Of a DNA stretch of 64,000 nucleotides, positions 12,961-23,849 are shown piece after piece (the stretch's first letter is position 1; each line of letters starts with the position of its first letter). A program made the position numbers and the translations under genes. A model generated the notes under the pieces. The model made no database searches. It was not told where the DNA came from and saw nothing but the letters and a program-made list of their open reading frames with translations. The DNA comes from Adineta steineri (taxonomy: Eukaryota > Rotifera > Eurotatoria > Adinetida > Adinetidae), in the NCBI GenBank assembly GCA_905250115.1, contig CAJNOI010000008.1:1236759-1300758 (forward strand). The letters run 5' to 3'.

Positions 12961-14700
12961 ATGTATGATCAAAGATATTATATCAGAAAAGAAAAGAGGA
13001 TCGAACGACTACAATATATGATATCTGATCTGGGTAACGAAGAAAAGAAAAAATATCTTAAATTTACAAGAAAATGTCATCGAACAAAAATGACAATAGA
13101 TGATTTTGAATCAACAATGACAAATACGAAAGTTAGAAGTAAAAGATTTTCGCACAAAATCAAAAAGAAAATTCTATTTAGTTTTATAGCCAGTTGTTGA
13201 GTTTCGTTTATCAAATGGAAATTTACCATTTAAAGCAACAACCGTAGCGGGATTAAGCCATCGTAAAGTTCAATGTATCAATGATCATGAATTACAGCTT
13301 GATCAAGTTATAACTGCATCAATGCCAAAAATACCTTCGGATATTTCTATACGAAGTAAATTCATTTAAAATTACAAAAGAAAAAAAAATAAATAGTTAT
13401 TTTTGATTATTGTTTTAAGCTTATTGGCTTGCAATCGAAGGTAAACAACCAACAATCAATGAAAATCCGGAAATACTTCAAAAGCTGATCTAACAACAGA
13501 TTCATTAAATCCTGTAAGATTTTTGAAAAAAAGAAAAAGTTTTCATTGTATTTTATTGCATTTTTAGATGAAATCATTAATAAAAAAACGATATAATCTT
13601 GGTGCATCGAAAATTAAAAATTCAAATCCACATGAACTTTCTTTGGTACGCTAAAAGATACTCATAAGTCATGGATAATACAATATATTTATGTAGAACG
13701 TTATTGGAGATATCAGAGTGTTTCGATTCAGATAAAATACTATCAAGTTTTATCGGATTAGTAGCTCTAAATGACTTTTTTTTAAATATCTCATACTCAG
13801 AAAAATTATATTTAATAAAATCCATCTATTTCTAAGAAGAACAAAAACGTCAAATATGTTTTCTTTCATTATTGTAAAATAATTTATTTTTCTAATTGAT
13901 CTATTTCCTATTTTTGGAAACTATTGCTACTCTATTGACAGAAACAAGTCTTCATCAAATTTTATCACAAGTTGTTTTATTTATTTGTGAAGGTGTTCAA
14001 GTTAATTTTGTGCAATATAATTTAGTAATATTAATCTATTTAATGAGATTGACAAATGCATTACCGCTCAATTATTTCCAGCTATGACGTCATGTATTCT
14101 AGCAAAACAACTCTGTGTTAGACTAGATGCAGATAATCATCGGGCAGTACGCGATCATGCTTCATCACATTGAGTTCAAATGGTCAAGTATATATAGCAT
14201 TCATGGTTTACGAAATCGTATTGTACGAATATTACTTCAAACATTTCATAGTGAACGTTTACCACTTGTTGGTTTATGTGAAATGGATCAAAAAGTAAAT
14301 AGATAAAATGTAAAATCAAATAAATTTTGTTTACTTTTATTTATTTAGACAATTGAAGAATTAGTGTTTCCTATAATAAGAACACTTGGTTATCGAATTG
14401 TATAATTATGTGAGGATCCATCACTATCAACGATTGGTAAAATAACAATTGGTCGAATTAATCGTGTCATTTATGTAAATAATATTTATTTATTATATAA
14501 TGAATTTATATAATTTTTATATATTTCGTAGAAATATATTCCACCAACTTATCATACATCACATTCAACACCTGATGACCATGAACATTTTAAAGAAGAA
14601 CTTAGTAATTTTTATGGAGAACGTTTATATACACAAGTTACTCAACTTCGTCAACAACCAAGATCCACAAAGAAACCTACGCAAGTGAGTGAATCAAGCA
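12961..14700 (+). pseudogene. Decayed TAF6 (TFIID subunit 6) copy
   Basis: Fragments follow the order of TAF6, a histone-fold and HEAT-domain subunit of TFIID, but in several frames with stops. About 12961-13160 resembles the end of the histone fold (KCHRTKMTIDDFESTMTNT). A frame shift plus stop near 13185-13200 leads to FRLSNGN and IPSDISIRS (13199-13352). After an intron comes YWLAIEGKQPTINENPEIL (13421-13485), then a shift and stop. At 13930-14070 is ICEGVQVNFVQYNLVILIYL, at 14090-14160 AMTSCILAKQLCVRLDADNH then a TGA, and at 14350-14400 TIEELVFPIIRTLGYRI then TAA. Short introns are still visible. Compared with the family, pieces of the HEAT region are missing. A working copy presumably lies elsewhere. 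Confidence 0.82.
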
Positions 14701-15051
14701 TCTATTAGACACACCTTGATTGATGATTATCTATAAATGAGTAAACCATCTGTTGTTATATATTATTCATTGTTCCTATACGATATGATATAAAAACCGA
14801 TAAGAATAAGAGATAAATGTCCGAAAATAAGATTGAAACTTCTACATATTCGAAAACAGCTGTCGACCATTGTTCATCACCAGTTATTATGAATAATTTA
14901 CATAATAATAAAAGTTTTTATTCAACACGAAGTTTAAGTTATTCCGATATGGATTTATCACAATAACAACATCAAGGTACTGAAGAATTTCATTTATCAT
15001 CCGCAATGAATATAAATGATAATACTATCCTGTGAATAATATATAACACCG

Positions 15052-15119
15052 ACACCCACACCCACATCCACACCCACACCCACACCCACACCCACACCCA
15101 CACCCATACCCACACCCTC
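15052..15119. repeat. Interstitial telomere-type array (CCCACA)n = (TGTGGG)n on the minus strand
   Basis: About eleven 6 bp units ACACCC/CCCACA in a row, with two variant units (ACATCC near 15064 and ATACCC near 15106). The complement is TGTGGG, the bdelloid rotifer telomere hexamer from published knowledge. It is internal to the sequence, with genes on both sides. By orientation, if this was once a chromosome end, the end lay to the left (lower coordinates). Confidence 0.9.
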
Positions 15120-15554
15120 AAGAATCCATCGAATGAGCGTTACTTGTACTTATTATAAAAATATACGACCATTTTTAAACTAGCTTGATCAAGAAGAAAA
15201 AATTCGAAAGGCCTCCCCGTTACAATTTTTATTATTTATGATATATATTTTTTCCTTTTTTTTTGTTTATTTTCTTTTTTTCTCTTCTGTTTAATACAAA
15301 ATAAAATTTAAAAAAACTATTATATTCTTTATTGAATAAGAACTTTATGTATATCTATTTATTCAAAATTATTTTTGTTGACTTGCAAAAGTGAAGAAAA
15401 CGTTGTTTTTTGGGCTTGTAAAGTTTTCACAATTCTTCGTCTTCATAAATTGTGAGTTTTCTAGGTGGTTAAATTTTTGGGAGTATTATGGATGCTCTCT
15501 ATTCTGTGATTTTCGAATGTAGAGTTTATGTATTCTGCGTTTGTTATTTCTTAT
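15120..15554. other. Spacer between telomere-type array and tandem repeats
   Basis: AT-rich sequence with T-runs around 15240-15285. Nothing coding or structured is recognised. Confidence 0.5.
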
Positions 15555-16342
15555 AATTGTAATATGGAGGAATGGTTCAATAATTATCTCACAAGCTTAG
15601 ATCTTATGAATTCAAAAGATTAGTGAACAAAAGAAAACATATCGCAATGATATAGAATATATTCAAAACTTAAGAGCATATGTATTAATTTTGCTAAACA
15701 AAATGTACATAGAAAGTAAAGACATCATAAACGTTGTTGTTAATTTTTCTAACGGCATAGTAACGGTGTTTTTCTTCCAACATCAACAGATATTTATCAC
15801 TATCTTTTTTTTTGTAATACACAGTATTCTTTGACGATGTAATTTCCATTATTCTGATTATAATAGACCAACAATGTTGCACAAAGATTTTTTTTCTAAC
15901 GTTTCTTTGTGAAGAAAATCAAATTATCGTGAAATAACTTTTGTGTTGTGTACACATTTTATATTATAGCAACGTAGAACGGAAAAAAAGAAAGAACAGG
16001 CATCATGCTGTTGGACGGAATATATTTCATTTGAAGATAAATTGATTTATTTCGTAAAGCGTTTTTTATGTTATCATATGGAATTAAATTAAACTTAAAG
16101 TACTGACATATTATAAACAAGTAAACTAATTATTTTCTACATAAAACAAGATTTTAAGATATATACACTTTTGTCTTCTACCTGCACATTAACTACGAAA
16201 AAATATTCTATTTCTAAAAGAAGTTTTTTTAAGATGAAGTTTGCTACAATCTTACAAAAAAATTAAATCATGGTTAGTTCTTATATCATACTCATAAAAT
16301 AAAAAAATATCTGTGATGTATCAAAAGAAAGAGACATAGTTG
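15555..16342. repeat. Tandem unit copy A (~0.79 kb)
   Basis: First of three diverged direct copies. Anchors shared by all: a leader resembling AATGGTTCAA..TTTTCTCAC, then TCATAAACGTT, GGCATAGTAACGGTGT, GTTGTGTACA and AAATTTAA/TAAATTAAAC. The equivalent positions in copies A and B are about 783 bp apart. Copy A lacks an ~80 bp block (TTCGAGGAAAAATATC...) present in B and C, so B and C share a later ancestor. Confidence 0.85.
15694..15882 (-). pseudogene. Unrecognised short coding segment in tandem copy A
   Basis: On the minus strand a frame carries KDSDKYLLMLEEKHRYYAV and NNNVYDVFTFYVHFV before a stop at 15694-15696. An upstream piece, CATLLVYYNQNNGN and YIVKEYCVLQ, is in another frame; a one-base indel in an A-run would link the two. 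The family is not recognised. The equivalents in copies B and C preserve the same residues, so this was once coding. Confidence 0.5.
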
Positions 16343-17292
16343 TAAAACGGAAGAATGGTTCAAGAATTTTCTCACTAGTTCAGATCTTACGAATTCAGAG
16401 ACTCATGAACAAAACCGAACATATCATAATGATACACAACATATTCAAAAGTCTAAAGAGTATTTGCATTAATTTTTCTCAATAAAATGTGTAAAGAAAG
16501 TAAAGACGTCATAAACGTTATCGTTCATTTCTCTAACGGCATAGTAACGGTGTTTTTCTTCCGACATCACCGGATATTTGTTACCATCCTTTTTTGTAAC
16601 ACACAGTTTTCTATGACGACGCAGTTTTCATTATTCTGATTATAACAGGCAAACATCATTGCGCAGTGTATTTTAATTTAACGGTTCTTTGGAAAAAAAT
16701 GAAATTATCTTTAGATAGTTTTGTGTTGTGTACACATTTTATATTATTACAGCAATGAACTAAAAAAAAGAACAGTTATCATTCTGTTGAACGAAATGTA
16801 TTTTATTCGAGGAAAAATATCTAAATATTTGTGAAGATAAACAATTATTGAAGTTACTTTAGAATGCTGAAAAGTAGTTTCGCTTAATTGATTTATTTTA
16901 TGAGGGGTTTCTTATATTGACATACAGAATTAAATTTAATATAAAGTGGTCTTATGTTATAAACAAATGAAATGATTATTGTTTCTGCATAAAACAAGAT
17001 TTTAAGATATACGTATTTTGTTTTCCGCCTGCAGATAAACTACGTAAAAGAAATTTATTATTCTTGATGCATGACTTGTTGAAAGTGAACCTCTACTGCA
17101 CAACCCTGACAAAAAAGTGCATACTTGTTTTCCATCATACTGATGAATTAAAACATATTGTTTTTCTAAATATACTTTTTTCAAAGTGAAGCTCTGCTAC
17201 ACCTTCCTGACAACACAGGGAAGTCATGACTAGGTTTCCATCGCACTGATGAATTAAAAAATATCTATGACGTGTGAAAAGAAAAAAATATA
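16343..17292. repeat. Tandem unit copy B (~0.95 kb)
   Basis: Second direct copy. It is longer than A because of the shared B/C block and an additional segment at 17085-17230. That segment holds an internal duplication with the word CTGATGAATTAAAA repeated at about 17140 and 17247. Confidence 0.85.
16469..16668 (-). pseudogene. Unrecognised short coding segment in tandem copy B
   Basis: The same region as in copy A: CAMMFACYNQNNEN and ENCVLQK in one frame, then KKDGNKYPVMSEEKHRYYAV and NDNVYDVFTF in the next. The break again sits at an A-run. Substitutions relative to copy A are largely conservative (S/N, I/M, K/R), as expected of a sequence once under protein selection. Function unknown. Confidence 0.5.
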
Positions 17293-17979
17293 GCTGTGAT
17301 ATGGAGAATCGGTTTCAGAAGTATTTTACTAGTTTAGATCTTACGGATTTAGATACGCATGAACAAAACACAACATATCACAATGATATACAATACATTC
17401 AAAACTGTAAAGTAAATTTGTATTAATTTTGCTAAATAAAATGTGTAAAGAAAGTAAAGACGTCATAAACGTTATTGTTCATTTTCCAAATGGCATAGTA
17501 ACGGTGTATTTCTTCCGGCATCAGCGGAAACTTGTTACCATCCTTTTTTGGTAATACACAGTTTTTTTCTGACGATATAATTTCCAATATTCTGATTATA
17601 ACAGGCAAACATCATTGCGCAGTGTATTTTAATCTAACGGTTCTTTGGAAAAAAAATGAAATTATCTTTAGATAGTTTTGTGTTGTGTACATATTTTATA
17701 TTATTACAGCATAGAACTAAAAAAAAGAACAGTTATCATTCTATTGAACGAGATATATTTTATTCGAGGAAAAATATCTAAATATTTGTGAAGATAAACA
17801 ATTATTGAAGTTACTTTATACTGCTGAAAAGTGGTATCGCTTAATTGATTTATTTCAAACAACGTTTCTTATGCTGATATACGGAATTAAATTTAATATA
17901 AAGTAGTCTCATATTATAAACAAATAAACTGATTTTTTCTATATGAAATACGATCGTGAGATATATATATTTTTGTCCT
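17293..17979. repeat. Tandem unit copy C, cut by the assembly gap
   Basis: Third copy, close to B over its whole length and stopping at the N run. Its repeat nature probably caused the gap, so the true copy number is unknown. Confidence 0.85.
17432..17625 (-). pseudogene. Unrecognised short coding segment in tandem copy C
   Basis: Carries CAMMFACYNQN and GNYIVRK, then after an A-run shift KKDGNKFPLMPEEIHRYYA and NNNVYDVFTFFTHFI with a stop at the same place as copy A. Function unknown. Confidence 0.5.
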
Positions 17980-18079
17980 NNNNNNNNNNNNNNNNNNNNN
18001 NNNNNNNNNNNNNNNNNNNNNNNNNNNNNNNNNNNNNNNNNNNNNNNNNNNNNNNNNNNNNNNNNNNNNNNNNNNNNNN
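17980..18079. other. Assembly gap (100 N)
   Basis: Exactly 100 N, a conventional placeholder for a gap of unknown size, directly after a partial tandem unit. Confidence 0.99.
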
Positions 18080-18849
18080 AAGTTAGTAATAAAAACAAAA
18101 GGTAAAATTCTTTAGAGACATATGAATAATTGTAGATTTTTTTCTTATATAAATTTAAGTCAACACTGATTATGAGAATAAATAATAATAAGCGAAAAAA
18201 AACAAACGAAAGAAACAAAACAGAAATATTTTTTTAATTATTTTTTATTTTAAGAAGAAATTAAACAAATATAAATATAAATACTTGTTTAATAATTATA
18301 AAGGAGAGGAAGAGAAACAAAGGAGTAAAGAGAATAGTACATATTTTTAATCATAAATAAATATATAATACGCGAGGTCTTTCGAATTTCTTTTCAAGCA
18401 ATGTGTGAAGAGAGTTTTTGTAAATGTTATTATAAAATGATATTAGTTCATGTTATTAATGTAGAAGATTATTGTGAGTGATGATACTAGTGCAGAAGAT
18501 ATTATAAATAATAATATTAATGCAGATATTTTTGTTTTCTAGTTACATAATTGATATTTGCTTTATGTTTGTAATTAAGACAAATATTTTAAAATAATAG
18601 TATCAACGGTTTGCAATAATTACTGAAGAAGAACTACGCATCCAATTTTGTAAAACACAATAGAAATTAATTTAGTTCAGGTTCTTTTTATTTCATTCAG
18701 GCATCAATTATTCATGCATCTGACATAATATACAGACATATACAAAAAACAATAAAAGCAAATTTAAAAATTTACATAAAAAATGAGTACATATTATCTG
18801 ATAAGAAGTAAACTATAGATGTCATTAAAATTATATAAAAACAAAAGTG
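18080..18849. other. Intergenic, no gene recognised
   Basis: AT-rich sequence downstream of the RSU1 stop. It has a TTATAAAATGATATTAGT / TTATAAATAATAATATTAATG near-repeat around 18430-18530 but nothing coding. Confidence 0.5.
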
Positions 18850-20492
18850 TTATTTATTCTTGGTAGAAACATGTTTATTCTTCTTGATTAATGTTTTCGT
18901 ATCATTATCGTCAAAATTTAAAAAATAATTTTGATGAATTTCTCTATAAGCATCACTTTTCAAATAAGTACTTAATCGTGTTAAATTGCTCATTTGTAAA
19001 GCAAGTTCAGGAATAAATGGATTTGGTTCAAATCGATAAATATGTTTTGCATTACTAAATTCAAGTTGTCCTGTTAAAAAAAAATACATACATATTAACT
19101 CTTAAATATAAACCATGGTTTACTTACCAAAAGCTGGTGGTAAAACATTAATTTCATTATGTTGTATATGAAGTTCCTTTAAATGTAATAAAGAAGCTAG
19201 TTCTTTTGGTATGTAACGTAGGCGATTGTGACGTAAAACAAGCTGAAACGAGAAAAAAAACGTATAGTGTTACACATGAATGATTTTGTGTTATAGACAC
19301 ATTGAATATCAAGCATACAAAAGAAGCACATCTTTTATAATGCCAGGGTCTACATCATCGAACATTGTATATAAATATTTTTCTTGAAAAATAATCATTG
19401 ATTTTTTTAAAATCTTTTAGGCTACAGCTAAACGTACACGTCGTTCAAATAAACAACATCGTCGTCGAAATGAGCTCTCACATGTGCTGAGTCATCCATC
19501 CATGAATAATGTATTTCATTATGCAAAATATTTCTTTCTTAAATCAGCTTTTGGTCGTCTAGTTTTATTATTTATGTTTGTTACTATATTTAATGTTTAT
19601 ATATTTTCTCAATTCTATTGGCCAAAAATTGTAACATGGTTACAAAATTCAACAACAACAACATCAGATGATACACCTATAGAATATTCATTCGATAACG
19701 AATTTTAAATTATTACATACTATTTGCAAATTTTGTAGTTTATCAATATGTTCATTCGGAAATGTTTCAAATAAATTATCGCCAAGATAAAGTGCACGTA
19801 AATTACCTTGAATAAATGTAAACAAACAAAAAAATAAAATATATGATATATAATAAATATTTACAAAGTTGAAAAAAATCATTCGTTAAACTATCTTCAT
19901 TTAAATCATTGCCAGTTAGATCAAGAATTTCAAGAGATTGAAGTGAACCAAATGATCGAGGTAATGATTGAAGTTTATTATGACCAAGTTTAAGAATTCG
20001 TAAATTTGACAGTGATATAATTGATGCTGGTAATTTCTGAAAACAAAAAATATAGAAACATCTCATTTGTAAGAAAAAAAGATTATATACCTCTAGATGA
20101 TTATTCGTTACATTTAATGTTTGTAAATGTATTAAATTTGAAATATGAGTTGGTAAACCTAAAATACGAATTAAAATTTTATTTTTTAGATGATATTATT
20201 CAATCTTACTTTTAAATTTATTATGTGCTAAATTTATATAAAGAAGTTGTTTTAAATGACATGTAACTAGAATATAAAATATAAGAATTTTGTTTTTTTG
20301 CTTAATAATATCGATAGCATGTATTCTTTTTTGTTGAAATTACTTACTTAAATCCCAACAATAATCATCAATAAATTCCGTATTTGTATCATTTAATATA
20401 AATTTATGTTCATCTAAATGTTCAAGACTTGCTTCAATGGCTCGTTTTATTTTAGTTGGTATTCGATCCCAATTAAAATTACTATTAAACAT
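18850..20492 (-). CDS. RSU1: Ras suppressor protein 1 (leucine-rich repeat, IPP complex)
   Basis: RSU1 binds PINCH in the ILK-PINCH-parvin complex at integrin adhesions and restrains Ras/JNK signalling. Seven exons on the minus strand: 20492-20348, 20266-20211, 20159-20091, 20036-19865, 19806-19721, 19242-19128, 19070-18850. They splice in frame to 287 aa, against about 277 aa in vertebrates. Typical 23-residue LRRs include NLRILKLGHNKLQSLPRSFG, SLEILDLTGNDLNEDSL and NLRALYLGDNLFETFP. ELASLLHLKELHIQHNEINV is followed by the RSU1-type C-terminal cap with FEPNPFIPELALQ. The ATG follows a possible splice acceptor (TTTAG|ATG), so a 5' UTR exon may exist. The N-terminal ~45 residues diverge from vertebrate RSU1. 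The 478 bp fifth intron contains a gene on the other strand. Confidence 0.9.
19341..19708 (+). CDS. Small single-pass membrane protein nested in an RSU1 intron
   Basis: Two exons, 19341-19367 and 19421-19708, joined across a 53 bp GT...AG intron, give a 104 aa frame from ATG to TAA. Residues ~10-30 are strongly basic (AKRTRRSNKQHRRRNE). A hydrophobic span VLLFMFVTIFNVYIFSQFYW at roughly 60-80 is probably one transmembrane segment, and the tail is Thr-rich and acidic. I do not recognise the family. Basic residues before the segment favour a cytosolic N terminus. The gene lies wholly within the 478 bp RSU1 intron 19243-19720, ending 12 bp from the next RSU1 exon. The first exon is short and is the least certain part; without it the frame still begins at an ATG at 19502. 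Confidence 0.62.
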
Positions 20493-21035
20493 CTAAATAA
20501 ATAAAATACTTTTTTGTCTTCTGTTTATTAATAATTATCATCTTTCTTTATGTTTAGAATTTCGACAATCAATAACAATGGATGAGATAATAATAAAAAA
20601 AAAGAAAAGAAATGAATGTTGTATATATGTATATATATATACTTGTTTTGTTTTCGAGAAGAAATAAAATAGGAAAATGTTCGTTATCACAACAAAAAGG
20701 AAAGAAATAGAGACAAATGTCAAAAACCAACAAAAAGACAGATAGATAACGAAAAGAAGACTGTTTTGTTTTGTTCTTAGGAAATATGCAAGGTGTTTTT
20801 TTTAATATAACATATATATATATATGCATAAGAAAATGAAAAGAAAATAGCTTACATCGATATTGCTTTTCTATGGCAATGAATCGATACTGTGCACTGG
20901 TTTCTTTAATAGAAGGAAAAAGAAGAAGAAGAAGAAGAAGAAAAAAACGAAGTTTGAAATGAAGAACAAATAAGTAAGGGTAAAAATGGAAATAAAATAA
21001 TCAACTACAACAGCTGTGATGATTTTATTTCAATA
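20493..21035. other. Spacer between RSU1 and the UBAP2-like gene
   Basis: Holds the presumed RSU1 promoter (RSU1 reads leftwards). It has a (GAA)n tract at about 20918-20940, a TATATATGTATATATATATA run near 20620-20640 and another TA run at 20811-20825. No coding signal. Confidence 0.5.
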
Positions 21036-23849
21036 CTACTGTTGCAAATGCCAAGTGGAATTTGATGCATTGTTATTATGTGTACGTTGTTGTTGTTGTT
21101 GTTGGCCATGATGATAATAATTATTTCGATTGTTAGCATTACCATATGAAGCGCCATTACGATTATCCTTTAAAATAGAAAATAAAAAATTATTTATATT
21201 ATTAAACATAAAAAAAAGTAATTGAGAAGATAAATAATCTGTTCATGTCAATCAGATATGCTAACATATGTGAAGTGAATATTTTGTTATTTGAGATGAT
21301 TTCAATACTCATACGAGAGATATTAAAAGTTATTATTATACATTTCATTTTATACATCAAACAGTATACTGAATATATACTCACACGATTATTTATCGAA
21401 GAATGAGATAAGATTTGATCTTGATATGTTGATCCACTAACTGTTGGCATATAATTCGGTATTGAAAATGCAACTGGATTTAAATAAAGAGCAGTTGAGG
21501 AAGGTGATGCTGTTAATGGAGCACCCTGAGAGAATGTAGCTGCTGTTGGTGATAATTTACTTGCTATATGCATCTCTTTTGTAGGTTGTGACGATGTAGA
21601 TGATTGTTGTTGTGGATATGATAAATCATTATTTGGTGCAGATGTTTGTCCATAATGAGCAAAAAATTCTTTATCATAAGAATGTTGATCTAAAAAATAA
21701 AATATTAATCTTGAATAAAAAAAACAATAAAATTATTTACCATATTTAGTTGGTGGATGATATTGTGGTTGATTTGGATATGTTGGTATGTAATCTTATA
21801 AAAAAGAAAAGATTGTAAAGAATATTTTAAATAGAAAATTTTTTTTTACTAGTAGTTGGATATTGATAAGATTCTAATGGTGCTGAAAATCCAGTAGTTG
21901 ACCAATGATCAAGAGGTGCAAATACTTGAACGACCTATAATGATAAAACTTTTATATGATATACGAATATTGTAATTGATTAAATTTACCGTTGGTGATA
22001 AAGTAGGATATGGATAAGGTCCAACAAAGATTTGTTGTTGCTGTTGTTGTTGTTGAGGTGGTATTTGATACGAAGTTTGTTGTGAATAGGTACCTATTGG
22101 AAGCGCTGGTGCTTTAGGGTTTGTTTTATAGTTTGATGATTGTGGATTCCAAGTTGCTGTTGCTGTTGTCTGAGGATATTCTCTTGGTATAGATCTAATT
22201 GTATCGATTAAAAAACATTAAATATAAATTAAAATGAAACATACGGATAATTGCCAAGATTATTAAATGGAGTAAATGCTGATGCAGTAGTTGTTGCATT
22301 ATTTTGTTGAGGATTGTTTGGTATAAATTGAGATGTTGGTGAAGTATATTCAGAAGCACGTGGTGTTGATGTAGGTGGTAAACGTGTAATAGGAATTTGT
22401 ATTGGTGCTTGTAATTGAGATGAAGATTGAGTTGCAACAGGAGATGATGTACTAGTTAAATGATCAGATAAATGAGATGTACCTTCAGTAGGAACAATGG
22501 ACAAATTATTTGACTAAAACAAAACAAAAAAGAAATAAATATATATCTATGTATGAAAATAATTTATTTGATTACTATTGTATTATCATTGATTGATGAT
22601 GATGATAATTGATTTGTAGTTTCAAGAAATTGAATATCAGTTTCATTCGTTCCAGAATGACCGATATAATTCGATGATAAATTATCTTGAGCACTAGAAT
22701 TTGAAAATGAAAAATTAATGGGATATATATTTTATTTATAAATTTCTTACTCTTGATTAGATTCATGATCTTGAGCGTTTACAATTGATGACATATTTTG
22801 TTCATGTTTATTAAATGTTGTCGATACAGATGTATCATCGGACGGAGTAACTGCTCTAGCTACTGAATCTTTCCATTGAACATCACCAAATTGTATATCA
22901 ATTGGTTCAGTTGAAAATTGTATTGTCGGATGCATTGACACAGGTTTTTGAGGAATTGTTGGTACTATTCGACGTTTTTCTGAAGATTGTTGTAATGGTA
23001 TTTTCTTTTGACTATTATCAAAACTTAATGATTGTGGTATACCATCAACAAACTCATATTCATCTATTGATGGTGAAGTTCTCTGTGGTATTTCTTCATT
23101 TGATTGTTTAGGTAATGATGATGATGATGGTTCACTCGGTATTGATTGAGATGATGTAGATTGTTTTGGTAATGGAATTGATTTATTTATGGGATTCGTA
23201 TTAGATGAATAACGTGTATGTGGTGAAAGAAAATGATTGCGATTTGAATCATTTCCTAAGAGCAAAAAATAAAAGGACTTTTGAATGAAAATAAGATTAA
23301 TTTCATAGAAAAGATTTACCACGTCGTCCAGTATTATTCGTACGCATTGATGACGAATATTGATAATGATCATTTCGACGATGTGTATCACGAATAGATG
23401 ATATAGGAGAAGTACGTTGAGATAGAGATCGTTCATTATCACTTGAAGTAATACCATTTATTATCTGATCACCTACATTGTGATTGTTATTGCTATGGTT
23501 TTTCTTTTTATTATTTGGTTTAGCTTTTTGCCATCCACCATCCTTTTTGAAATAAAAAAAATAAATAAATATTTCCTATTGTAAATTTATTGCATACCTC
23601 ATAATCTCGTGCTCGTAGTCGAGCTATCGTTTGTTGCATATTATAATCACATTCATGAAAGACAAGGGCTATGATTTCTGGATCAACATCATCACATGTT
23701 TGTTGTATCTATATAAAATAAAATATATTTTTTTTTCTTCAATAAAAATAATTTACTAAAAATATTTGTTCTTTAACAGCCACATCATCAAGTTTTTCTG
23801 GACGTAATCGAGCAAGACGTGTATGATCGATATTATTCATTCTTGATAG
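21036..23849 (-). CDS. UBAP2/lingerer-like UBA-domain protein
   Basis: The UBAP2/UBAP2L/lingerer family are RNA-granule and translation-associated proteins with a ubiquitin-associated domain. Eleven exons on the minus strand: 23849-23757, 23708-23598, 23542-23320, 23255-22751, 22693-22576, 22513-22245, 22194-21990, 21934-21850, 21794-21741, 21689-21385, 21167-21036. From ATG 23840 they give 696 aa in frame. The N-terminal ~45 residues form a UBA-like helix bundle ending in NMQQTIARLRARDYEDGGWQ. Long Ser/Thr/Pro/Gln-rich disorder follows. Residues around IDIQFGDVQWKDS resemble the conserved FG-containing motif of the family (DUF3697). A polyQ run is encoded near 22030-22050, and another Q-run lies at the C terminus. 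The first exon begins at an acceptor nine bases before the ATG, so an upstream exon is likely. Confidence 0.72.

Noticed and set aside
15052-15119. CRISPR array or simple microsatellite reading of the CCCACA repeat
   Set aside because: No spacers exist, the genome is animal, and the exact hexamer matches the bdelloid telomere unit.
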